From: Roseiarcus sp963737365
GTDB lineage: Bacteria > Pseudomonadota > Alphaproteobacteria > Rhizobiales > Beijerinckiaceae
DNA length: 64,000 nucleotides
Assembly: GCA_963737365.1 (NCBI GenBank)
Contig: CAVTSD010000007.1
Location: forward strand, 1,364,001-1,428,000
Direction of reading: 5' to 3'
The position numbers and the translations under genes were made by a program. The first letter of the stretch is position 1. Each line of letters starts with the position of its first letter. Below are positions 25,804 to 33,460 of this stretch, in pieces. Below the pieces are notes generated by a model. The model ran no database searches. It worked only from the letters and a program-made list of their open reading frames with translations, and was not told the DNA's origin.

Positions 25804-27231
25804 ATGGACAACAAGTTCTTTTTTGACCGGTACGGAATGACGTCAGCCGACATCGAGCGCTATCTGTCAGCGGCGCTTTCAGCGGGCGGCGATTTCGCGG
25901 ATCTCTACTTCGAATATCAGACCTCGACTTCGGTCTCGCTAGACGAAAGCATGGTTAAGTCGGCTACGCAGGGCATTTCCGTGGGATGTGGAGTGCGCGT
26001 GCTCTCCGGCGAACGTACAGGCTACGCTTACACGGACGATCTGTCACAGGAGCGCATCCTGCATGCCGCGCGTACGGCGGCCATGATCGCCAGCGGCCCG
26101 GCGCAGCAGCCTGTTGTGGGACTGACCGACAAGCCTGCGCACAATTTGTATCCAGTGCCGCTGCCGTCGGTGGAAGCCGATGTCCTGGCCAAGGTGGACC
26201 TGGTTCAGCGCGCCGACAAAGCCGCACGCGCATTCGATTCACGCATTCACGAAGTCCGTGTGAGCTACGCCGACGAGCTGCGTCGCATCCTGGTGATTGG
26301 CTCGGATGGCAGCTTTGCTGAGGATTCGCAGCCTCTATCCCGTATGAGCGTCTTCTGTATCGCGAAGTCGGAGGCATCCGGCTCCGCGCGTGGCAGCGCC
26401 GGCGGCGGGGGACGCGTCGCGTTGGAGTACTTCCGAGGTGATGCATCGCCCGAATACTTCGCCAAAGAGGCAGCACGGCAGGCGATTATTCAGCTCGATG
26501 CGCGCGAGGCTCCGGCCGGCGAAATGGAAGTGGTGCTCGGCCCGGGATGGCCGGGAATCCTTTTGCATGAGGCAATTGGTCATGGCCTGGAAGCGGACTT
26601 CAATCGCAAGAAGACCTCGGCGTTTTCGGGCTTGCTGAATCAGCGGGTTGCCAGCGACAAGTGCACGGTAGTCGACAACGGCACAATCGCAGGCCGCCGC
26701 GGTTCGCTGAATGTAGACGACGAGGGTAATCCGACGACGAACACGGTACTGATCGAGAAAGGCATTTTGAAGGGATATCTCGCCGACAAGCTCTCTTCGC
26801 GGCTGATGAACATTCCAAACACCGGCAGTGGCCGTCGCGAGAGCTATCAGCACATTCCCATGCCACGCATGACGAACACCTACATGCTGGCGGGCCAGGA
26901 TGCGCCCGAAGACATTATCAAGTCGGTAAAGTACGGAGTTTATGCCGTGAACTTCGGAGGTGGACAGGTCGACATCACAAACGGTAAGTTCGTGTTCTCC
27001 GCGTCCGAGGCGTACATGATTGAAAACGGCCAGATCACTTCGCCGTTGAAAAACGCGACTTTGATTGGAAACGGGCCTGACGTGCTGACGCGGGTTTCCA
27101 TGGTGGGCAGCGATCTGAAGCTGGATGAAGGCGTCGGCACCTGCGGGAAAGATGGGCAGTCGGTACCGGTAGGCGTAGGAATTCCGACGCTGAAAGTCGA
27201 TCGGCTCACTGTCGGCGGCACCGGCGGATAA
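25804..27231 (+). CDS. tldD: TldD-type metalloprotease subunit
   Basis: Zinc metalloprotease of the TldD/PmbA family, 475 residues. The frame opens at 25693, but MDNKFFFDRYGMT at 25804 fits the family length better. The zinc motif HEAIGHGLEADF (His about 255) is intact, as are GVRVLSGERTGYAYT and the Gly-rich C-terminal blocks (NFGGGQVDITNGKFVFSASEAY, MVGSDLKLDEGVGTCGKDGQ). TldD and TldE form a heterodimer in which only TldD carries the metal site; they process peptides such as microcin B17 and CcdA. The tldE gene follows 204 bases downstream. Confidence 0.95.
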   Translation: MDNKFFFDRYGMTSADIERYLSAALSAGGDFADLYFEYQTSTSVSLDESMVKSATQGISVGCGVRVLSGERTGYAYTDDLSQERILHAARTAAMIASGPAQQPVVGLTDKPAHNLYPVPLPSVEADVLAKVDLVQRADKAARAFDSRIHEVRVSYADELRRILVIGSDGSFAEDSQPLSRMSVFCIAKSEASGSARGSAGGGGRVALEYFRGDASPEYFAKEAARQAIIQLDAREAPAGEMEVVLGPGWPGILLHEAIGHGLEADFNRKKTSAFSGLLNQRVASDKCTVVDNGTIAGRRGSLNVDDEGNPTTNTVLIEKGILKGYLADKLSSRLMNIPNTGSGRRESYQHIPMPRMTNTYMLAGQDAPEDIIKSVKYGVYAVNFGGGQVDITNGKFVFSASEAYMIENGQITSPLKNATLIGNGPDVLTRVSMVGSDLKLDEGVGTCGKDGQSVPVGVGIPTLKVDRLTVGGTGG

Positions 27232-27299
27232 GACTTTAACGAGTCCCAAAACGGGAACCTGAGTGTTTGCCGATTTTTTTACAGTTAAGATTCCCGCAG

Positions 27300-27350
27300 A
27301 AAATCCTACAAATCGGATTTTTGCAAAACGTCTTACAAATAGGATTTTTG
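27300..27350. repeat. 27-base direct repeat in tldD-tldE spacer
   Basis: TACAAATCGGATTTTTG (27307-27323) and TACAAATAGGATTTTTG (27334-27350) differ at one base and are offset by 27. The first is also the right arm of an AAAATCC/GGATTTT hairpin (27300-27306 with 27315-27321) that runs into T's and could act as a weak terminator after tldD. Confidence 0.55.
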
Positions 27351-27435
27351 TCATCGCGACCGCTTTGATGTGCGCTAAGCGGCGCGCGAAATCCTGCATC
27401 GCACCCCGGGTTCTCAGAGATAGGAATCAAAACGG

Positions 27436-28830
27436 ATGAATGTTTCGGCAGCAGAGCGGCCCACGAATACGCAAAGCGTTTCCACCGATTTAAAAGAAAT
27501 CGCAGCTGACGCCGTGCGGCTCGCCATGCAGGGCGGCGCCACTGCTGCCGAAGCCGTTGCGATGGACGGCAGCGAATTCTCGACGGTTGTGCGCCTGGGC
27601 GAAGTTGAAACTCTGAAGGAATCGGGTTCGAAGGGCATCGGCGTGCGTGTGTTCTTCGGGCAACGGGCGGCGAGCACCTACTCTAGCGACCTGACGCCTG
27701 CCGGTGTGAAGGAGATGGTCGATTCGGCGCTCAAGCTGGCGAAGATCACCAGCGAGGATCCATTCGCGGGAATTCCCGAGCCCGCTCAACTGGGCAAGCT
27801 CGAGGGCGATCTTGGTATGTATTACGACGATGTCTACTCGCTCTCGACTCCGGATCGCATCGACTACGCTCGCCGCGCCGAAAAGGCCGCGCTGGATGTC
27901 GATTCCCGCATCGTGAACTCGGAGGGTGGAACCTTCGACGCTGCCATCGGCTACAAGGTTTTGGCGAACTCACACGGCTTCGTCGGCGATTATCAGCGCT
28001 CGTACTGCTCGGTTTCGGCGGTTCCGATCGCGCAGGTTGAAGGCTCTGCGATGCAGCGCGACTACTGGTACTCGGTTGCGAACTCGCTGAAGCGACTCGA
28101 ATCGCCGGAGGAAGTCGGACAGATCGCCGCCAAGCGTACGCTGCGCCGCCTGGGCGCACGCAAAGTAAAGACGGCGAAGGTTCCCATCGTCTTCGAACGC
28201 ACGATTGCGGGTGCGCTGGTCGGACACATCTTTGAAGCCGTGAATGGCGATTCGGTCTATCGCGGAGCTTCGTTCCTGAGCGGCAAGCTCAACGAAAAGG
28301 TTGCGGGCGACAACGTCCAGGTCATCGACGATGGCACCATGCCGGGCGGCTTCGGTACCAGTCCATTCGATTCCGAAGGCGTGCCCAGCCGCAAAACGGT
28401 TGTGCTGGAGAACGGCGTTCTCAAGTCCTACCTGCTAAACACCTACACGGCCAAGAAGCTCGGCATGCAGACGACGGGCAATGCCTCGCGCGGGCTGGCA
28501 GGAACGCCGGGTATTGGACCGGGTAACTTCTTCCTGAAGCCGGGAACGAAGAGCATGCAGGAGATGATTGGCAATATCAAGGAAGGATTGTTCGTCACCG
28601 AGTTCCTGGGTTTTGGTGTGAATCTTGTGACCGGCGACTTCTCGCGCGGCGCCAGCGGTCTGTGGATCCAGGATGGCGAGCTAACCTTCCCAGTCGAAGA
28701 AATCACTGTAGCCGGAAACTTGAAGGACATGTTCTTCAACATCTCCGAGATCGGCAACGATCTGGAGTTCCGCAGCTCGATTGCATCGCCGACGCTGCGT
28801 ATCGATGGGATGACGGTTGCAGGGGAGTGA
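27436..28830 (+). CDS. tldE: TldE/PmbA-type protease partner subunit
   Basis: Partner of TldD in the heterodimeric protease, 464 residues. It shares the family architecture (SKGIGVRVFFGQRAASTYSSD, YARRAEKAALDVDSRI, LFVTEFLGFGVNLVTGDFSRGASGLWI). At the place of the TldD zinc motif it has VGHIFEAVNG instead of HExxxH, as in PmbA/TldE. The order tldD-tldE on one strand supports a joint function. Its stop codon abuts the stop of the convergent AI-2E gene. Confidence 0.94.
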   Translation: MNVSAAERPTNTQSVSTDLKEIAADAVRLAMQGGATAAEAVAMDGSEFSTVVRLGEVETLKESGSKGIGVRVFFGQRAASTYSSDLTPAGVKEMVDSALKLAKITSEDPFAGIPEPAQLGKLEGDLGMYYDDVYSLSTPDRIDYARRAEKAALDVDSRIVNSEGGTFDAAIGYKVLANSHGFVGDYQRSYCSVSAVPIAQVEGSAMQRDYWYSVANSLKRLESPEEVGQIAAKRTLRRLGARKVKTAKVPIVFERTIAGALVGHIFEAVNGDSVYRGASFLSGKLNEKVAGDNVQVIDDGTMPGGFGTSPFDSEGVPSRKTVVLENGVLKSYLLNTYTAKKLGMQTTGNASRGLAGTPGIGPGNFFLKPGTKSMQEMIGNIKEGLFVTEFLGFGVNLVTGDFSRGASGLWIQDGELTFPVEEITVAGNLKDMFFNISEIGNDLEFRSSIASPTLRIDGMTVAGE

Positions 28831-29940
28831 TCAACCGGCGGCGCGAGTTGGCGACGGCCGCGAAGGCAAAGTAGTTACCGGCACACGATCGACCCCATCG
28901 GCGGTGTTGGAGAAATCTCGCCAGCGATTCCAGATAACGCGGATGGCAGCGGCAATGGGAATCGCGAGATAGACACCCAGGATTCCGCCGAGCTCTCCTC
29001 CCATCAATACGGCAGCGATGGCGGCCAAAGGGTGCAGTTCCAGACCGTGTCCCATAATGCGCGGCGTGACGATGTAGTCCTGGCATAAGCGCCAGATCCC
29101 AAGAAAAAGCACGATAATCCAAAGCTTGCTGAATCCCGCAAGAAAGCCCACGCCGAGGATTGCCGCAGCCGCAACCAGCGGGCCGGCTACTGGAATGAAC
29201 TCCATGATCCCGCCCGCCATCGCCAAGGCCAGCGAATAGGGATAGCTCAAGGCTGTCAGCACGATGCTGTAGGCGCATAACGACAGCCCGGCAACCATGA
29301 GTTGCGAAAAGATGAAGCGGGCCAGCATCCGGTCTAGATCCTCCACGATGCTTCGCAGCAGACGACGTTGATCGCGACGATCGAACTCGTCGATGAAGCG
29401 TTGAGCGAACTTGTTTCCGTCGGCCAGGAAAAAGGCAGCGAGAATCGGAATGAGCGCTACCCAGACGACATTGGTCAGGAACTGTGCGGCCTGAGTACCA
29501 ACCTGTCCGATCCAAGTCAAGATGACGTCACGGTGATCGGCAATAAACAGCTCGATGCGGTGCTGGGTGTCATAGCTCCAGTTATGTTTGCTTCCGAGCT
29601 GCCACACGATTTTTCCACTGGTCACATTCTCCAGCAGATTGGGCAGGGTCTTGATCAGGCGATGCGTGTCCTCCAGGACGCGAGAACCGAAGAGCGCGCC
29701 CAGTCCGCCAAGCACAATGGCGGCACAGATGTAACTCTCTGCAATCGACAGCTTGCGTGAGCCTCTGGCCAGCGGTGAGCGTTGTATGCGGTCAACCAGA
29801 GGTTCCAAAAGATAGGCGAAGAAGATGGCGAACAAAAATATGACGAGCGTGTGCCTAACGCCGTAAAGAAAGGCCCCGACAGCAATGAAGGCGGTAAGGG
29901 TCGCCAGAACTCTGGCTGCGCGCGGATCGAAAAGGTGCAC
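28831..29940 (-). CDS. AI-2E family (PerM/TqsA-type) transporter
   Basis: Polytopic inner-membrane protein of 369 residues with about seven or eight hydrophobic segments. Typical blocks are FLFAIFFAYLLEPLVDRIQRS after the first segments, YPYSLALAMAGGIMEFIPVAGPL and GHGLELHPLAAIAAVLMGGELGGILGVYLAIPIAAAIRV near the C-terminus. Members export autoinducer-2, ions or unknown compounds, so the name does not fix the substrate. The start is GTG at 29940 with AAGGA directly against it, which is unusually close, so a slightly later start is possible. Confidence 0.88.
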   Translation of the reverse strand: MHLFDPRAARVLATLTAFIAVGAFLYGVRHTLVIFLFAIFFAYLLEPLVDRIQRSPLARGSRKLSIAESYICAAIVLGGLGALFGSRVLEDTHRLIKTLPNLLENVTSGKIVWQLGSKHNWSYDTQHRIELFIADHRDVILTWIGQVGTQAAQFLTNVVWVALIPILAAFFLADGNKFAQRFIDEFDRRDQRRLLRSIVEDLDRMLARFIFSQLMVAGLSLCAYSIVLTALSYPYSLALAMAGGIMEFIPVAGPLVAAAAILGVGFLAGFSKLWIIVLFLGIWRLCQDYIVTPRIMGHGLELHPLAAIAAVLMGGELGGILGVYLAIPIAAAIRVIWNRWRDFSNTADGVDRVPVTTLPSRPSPTRAAG

Positions 29941-30080
29941 TCCTTTTCAGATGTCATTACGCCTGTGATAGTTGGCGGCCACTCTGGATTCGCTGCAAAC
30001 TCCGCGGCCTGCGACGGTCATCCTACAAAACAATACAGACGGCGGCGTAGGTCAGGACCCGCCACTTTCAAGGGGGAAGG

Positions 30081-30659
30081 ATGGCGACAAATCCTCGCAT
30101 TCCATCGAACGAAATTAGGGACAGAAACGAAAAGCGGCCGCAGCTGGTTCCAGGACAACCTGCTCCAAAGCGACCAGGCAGCAGCGTACCCGGTGTACTG
30201 GCAGCCATCCTTGTGGCCAGCGCTCTCATCGGCGCCATTCTTTATTACATGCCGAGAGCGCCCAGGAAGTCTCCACCTCCATCGGCTGCCGAGGTTCCCA
30301 TGCAACCAAGCGGAAGCCAGCTACAGTTCGCTGCGATGCAAATGGCTTTAGCGCCGACCGGCGGCGCGCTGAAGCTGGAGGGCCAAGTGATGAACACCGG
30401 GAACCGTCCGATCCTCGGCGCGATGGTGCGGCTTAACTTTCGCAATGCGAGCGGAGCTATCGTAGGCACCGCGACTACGCCTCTTGAAGGCGTGACCGAG
30501 AAGGGCCAAACGCTGGTGAGGGACGATTTCTCAACCGACCCCCTCCAGCCGAACGCAACCCGGCCATTTCGCGTCAGCGCAAGCCGGATACCCTCAGGAT
30601 GGAACCACACCATGCCCGAGATGCAGGTGCTGACTGTGTCTGCAGAGGGAAATCGGTAA
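30081..30659 (+). CDS. Membrane-anchored protein with FxLYD-like domain
   Basis: A 192-residue protein: a polar, Pro-rich cytoplasmic tail, one membrane segment (about 37-57, VPGVLAAILVASALIGAILY), then a periplasmic beta domain with LKLEGQVMNTGNRPILGAMVRLNFRNASGAIV, the pattern of FxLYD-type domains. The function of such domains is not known beyond a likely binding or envelope role. GGGGGAAGG lies just before the ATG. No operon partner is evident. Confidence 0.72.
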   Translation: MATNPRIPSNEIRDRNEKRPQLVPGQPAPKRPGSSVPGVLAAILVASALIGAILYYMPRAPRKSPPPSAAEVPMQPSGSQLQFAAMQMALAPTGGALKLEGQVMNTGNRPILGAMVRLNFRNASGAIVGTATTPLEGVTEKGQTLVRDDFSTDPLQPNATRPFRVSASRIPSGWNHTMPEMQVLTVSAEGNR

Positions 30660-30673
30660 TTGATGAGCGGAAG

Positions 30674-31705
30674 TCAGAAGCTCGCGAGGAGTTCTCTCTT
30701 GCGGCTCTCGGGAAGGAACGATGCGCGGAAGGAGTTCTTCGCCAGTTCCCGCAAGTGCGCCTCATTAAAGTGAAAGATGTCTTGGGCAATGCGGTATTCA
30801 CTGACCAGGTTGGTGTGGAACATGTCGGGGTCGTCGGTGTTCAGCACGATCGGCACGCCAGCGTCGAAGAGCTGGCGCACCGGATGCTCTTCCAGCGCGA
30901 GGCAACACCCGGTTTTCACGTTGCTGGTAATGCACACCTCGATCGGGAGCTGCTTGTCCGCCATGTAGCGCACCAATGCAGGGTCTTCGATGGCATGCAA
31001 GCCATGGCCGATACGATCGGGCTTTAGCTCGCGGATCGCGGTCCAAATTCCTTTTGGCCCGACCGTCTCTCCAGCATGCACGGTGAGCCGCAGGCCGTGA
31101 TTAGCAGCATGCTCGTATACCTCGCGGAACTGTTCAGGCCCGGCGCGACGTTCGTCTCCACCGATACCAATGCCAGCGACGCCGCGATCTTGGAAGCCAA
31201 TGGCCTCGTCGACCACGCGCCTGGCTTCGTCGACTCCGAAATGACGAACGGCGTCGAAGATCCAATATAGGGACATGCGGAAGTCTCGTTCGCCGCGTTT
31301 GCGCCCACGTTCCGCTCCCTCGAAGAGCGGTGCGAATTCCTGACCGCGCCACTGCACCACGCCGACCGAGATGTAGACCTCGGCATGAGCAACGCCCTGG
31401 GCATGCAGCTTCTGCATCATGCGATAGGTAACCAGCTCGTAGTCGTCGGCAGTACGCATTCGCTCCGTAACGGCCTTGAAGGCAAGTAGAAACCCGGTGA
31501 AATTCTGGTATTGGTACAGCGCTCGAGCTTCGTCCTCGCTAAACACGCGGCCACTGTCCTGGATGTTGGTGTACCGATTGTTGGAGGTGGAGAGCGGTGT
31601 GGGATGGCGCTGGCTCAGCTCCGACAATGTGGGAGGATCGACGGAACCTTCCAGGTGCAGGTGAAGCTCAGCTTTAGGCAGCGCCCGAATCAGATCGTCG
31701 TTCAC
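30674..31705 (-). CDS. Adenosine deaminase family protein
   Basis: Zinc-dependent purine deaminase of the amidohydrolase fold, 343 residues. Metal ligands His15 and His17 are in LHLHLEGSVD; further motifs are LTVHAGE (His and the catalytic Glu region), RIGHGLHAI and NTDDPDMF. It may deaminate adenosine, adenine or 6-aminodeoxyfutalosine; the sequence alone does not separate these. Its ATG overlaps the stop of the upstream APC permease (ATGA at 31702-31705), so transporter and enzyme are translationally coupled, which suggests that the permease could bring in a related substrate or that the products enter one pathway. Confidence 0.92.
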   Translation of the reverse strand: MNDDLIRALPKAELHLHLEGSVDPPTLSELSQRHPTPLSTSNNRYTNIQDSGRVFSEDEARALYQYQNFTGFLLAFKAVTERMRTADDYELVTYRMMQKLHAQGVAHAEVYISVGVVQWRGQEFAPLFEGAERGRKRGERDFRMSLYWIFDAVRHFGVDEARRVVDEAIGFQDRGVAGIGIGGDERRAGPEQFREVYEHAANHGLRLTVHAGETVGPKGIWTAIRELKPDRIGHGLHAIEDPALVRYMADKQLPIEVCITSNVKTGCCLALEEHPVRQLFDAGVPIVLNTDDPDMFHTNLVSEYRIAQDIFHFNEAHLRELAKNSFRASFLPESRKRELLASF

Positions 31706-33282
31706 GGCCTGTTGGTTGCCTGCACGGGACTGGCGTTGCGCGGGTTGAACTCGCTGCGGTGGCGGCTATAGAGCAGGTACACCACAAGGCCGATGATCAG
31801 CCAGAAGAAGAAGCGTAACCAGGTCAGAATCGGGAGACCGGCCATCAGCAGAATACAGAAAATGACGCTGAGAATCGGGGCAGCCAGACCGCCGGGAGCG
31901 CGGAAGCCGCGATGCCGCTCTGGCTGCTTGTAGCGCAGGATGATGACGCCGAGCGAGACCAGAACGAAAGCAAAAAGCGTGCCGATGTTTGAAAGATCGG
32001 AGAGCGTTCCGATGTCCAGAATGCCGGCAGGAATTCCCACCAGAACGCCGGCAATCCAGGTTGCCACGGCCGGTGTGCGGAAGCGCGGATGCACGCGACC
32101 GAACAATTTGGGCAGTAGACCATCGCGGGACATCGAGAACCAAACGCGCGCCTGTCCCAGCTGAAACACCAGCAGGGATGAGATCATGCCCATCATGGCG
32201 CCGAAGAGCACAGCCAGCTCCGTCCAGTGCAGCAGGGCCGACTTCGTCGTACCGGCCAGCATGCTCATGCTGTTGACCACGGGAGCCGCATCGTCGATCA
32301 GTGAATGCCAATTCACGATTCCCGTGAGCACGACTGCCACTGCTATGTAAAGCACGGTACAGACAACGAGGGTAGCGATGATGCCGATGGGGATATCACG
32401 CTGCGGATTACGGGCCTCTTCCGCAGCGGTAGAGACGGAGTCGAAGCCGATATACGTAAAGAAGATGATAGAGCCGCCGGTCAGTACGCCCGACCAACCC
32501 TCGGGAATGAAGGGGTGGTAATTTGCGGGATGAATGAAGCGCATTCCGACGAAGACAAACGCCAGGATGGCGGCGATTTTCAGCAACACCATGACATTGT
32601 TGGTCTCGGCCGACTCGCGAATGCCCCGAACCAAAACAATAGTCAACAGCATGACGATCAAGAAGGCCGCGATGTTAAAGCCGAAATGCCAGCCCGGGGT
32701 GTAAAGCGTGTTGCCTTGCAGGTCGGTTAGCCCACCGGGCAGGTAGGCTGGGGTGATCCAGCGCAGTGCCGGATGCCATCCGAACCACTGCAACGTCGCC
32801 GCCATGTGTGCGGCGAATCCGACGCTCACCGCCATGTTGCTGACGGCGTACTCGAGAATCAGGTCCCAACCGATGATCCAGGCGATCAACTCGCCCATGG
32901 TGGCATACGTGTAGGTGTAGGCGCTACCTGCAATCGGAATCATCGACGCCAGCTCGGCATAACAGAGGCCGGTGAAGGCGCAGACGATGGCGACCAGGAT
33001 GAGGGAAATTGCCAGCGCGGGACCAGCCCCGGGACGGCCTAGCGATGCTGTGTGATGCACGATGTAGTCGGCAAGGGGGGCGTTCAGTATGGAAGAGGTA
33101 TCGAACTTTTGGCCGGCAATCGCGGTACCGATGACGGTGAAGATGCCGGAGCCGATCACGGCGCCGATGCCCAACGCTGTGAGTGACCAGGGTCCGAGCG
33201 TCTTCTTCAGCCGATGTTCCGGCTCCTCGGACTCCGAGATCAGCTTGTCAATGGACTTGCACGCGAAGAGTTGGTTCGCCAG
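31702..33282 (-). CDS. APC-family amino acid permease, apparent CTG start
   Basis: Inner-membrane amino acid/polyamine/organocation transporter with about 12 to 13 membrane segments. The first ATG/GTG/TTG in frame is a TTG at 33174, which would start inside the first membrane segment (GIGAVIGSGIF). Reading upstream, the frame stays open for 36 more codons that give the expected family N-terminus (LANQLFACKS, then RLKKTLGPWSLTALGIGAV). The first of them is CTG at 33282-33280, with GGGAG 7 bases before it. I therefore place the start there, giving 526 residues. It is coupled by ATGA to the adenosine deaminase. Confidence 0.85.
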   Translation of the reverse strand: MANQLFACKSIDKLISESEEPEHRLKKTLGPWSLTALGIGAVIGSGIFTVIGTAIAGQKFDTSSILNAPLADYIVHHTASLGRPGAGPALAISLILVAIVCAFTGLCYAELASMIPIAGSAYTYTYATMGELIAWIIGWDLILEYAVSNMAVSVGFAAHMAATLQWFGWHPALRWITPAYLPGGLTDLQGNTLYTPGWHFGFNIAAFLIVMLLTIVLVRGIRESAETNNVMVLLKIAAILAFVFVGMRFIHPANYHPFIPEGWSGVLTGGSIIFFTYIGFDSVSTAAEEARNPQRDIPIGIIATLVVCTVLYIAVAVVLTGIVNWHSLIDDAAPVVNSMSMLAGTTKSALLHWTELAVLFGAMMGMISSLLVFQLGQARVWFSMSRDGLLPKLFGRVHPRFRTPAVATWIAGVLVGIPAGILDIGTLSDLSNIGTLFAFVLVSLGVIILRYKQPERHRGFRAPGGLAAPILSVIFCILLMAGLPILTWLRFFFWLIIGLVVYLLYSRHRSEFNPRNASPVQATNRP

Positions 33283-33357
33283 GTGAACGCTCCCGGGAGT
33301 GGTGAAATGGGCTGGTTGAATTCAAACAGAAACGTATACGGAGGGCAAGTCGCGAGG

Positions 33358-33456
33358 TTCACCACGCAGGCAGGGAGGACACGGAGAAAGTCCCTCAAGG
33401 TTTTACTTATGCAGAACTGCTTTTCTCCGTGCTCCCTCTGTGCCCCTGTGGTGAAA
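33358..33456. repeat. Long imperfect inverted repeat (MITE-like dispersed element)
   Basis: The left arm begins TTCACCACGCAGGCAGGGAG and runs to GGAGAAA (about 33358-33389). The right arm TTTTCTCCGTGCTCCCTCTG runs to GTGGTGAA (about 33421-33454) and is its imperfect complement; the middle 31 bases are unpaired. The wording (accac-agag-cacgg-agaaa) resembles dispersed hairpin repeats I know from several phyla. It lies between the permease start and the peptidase stop. Confidence 0.6.
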
Positions 33457-33460
33457 ACGA

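Noticed and set aside
27307..27350. Possible two-repeat CRISPR
   Set aside because: Only two short copies with a 10-base spacer and no cas genes.
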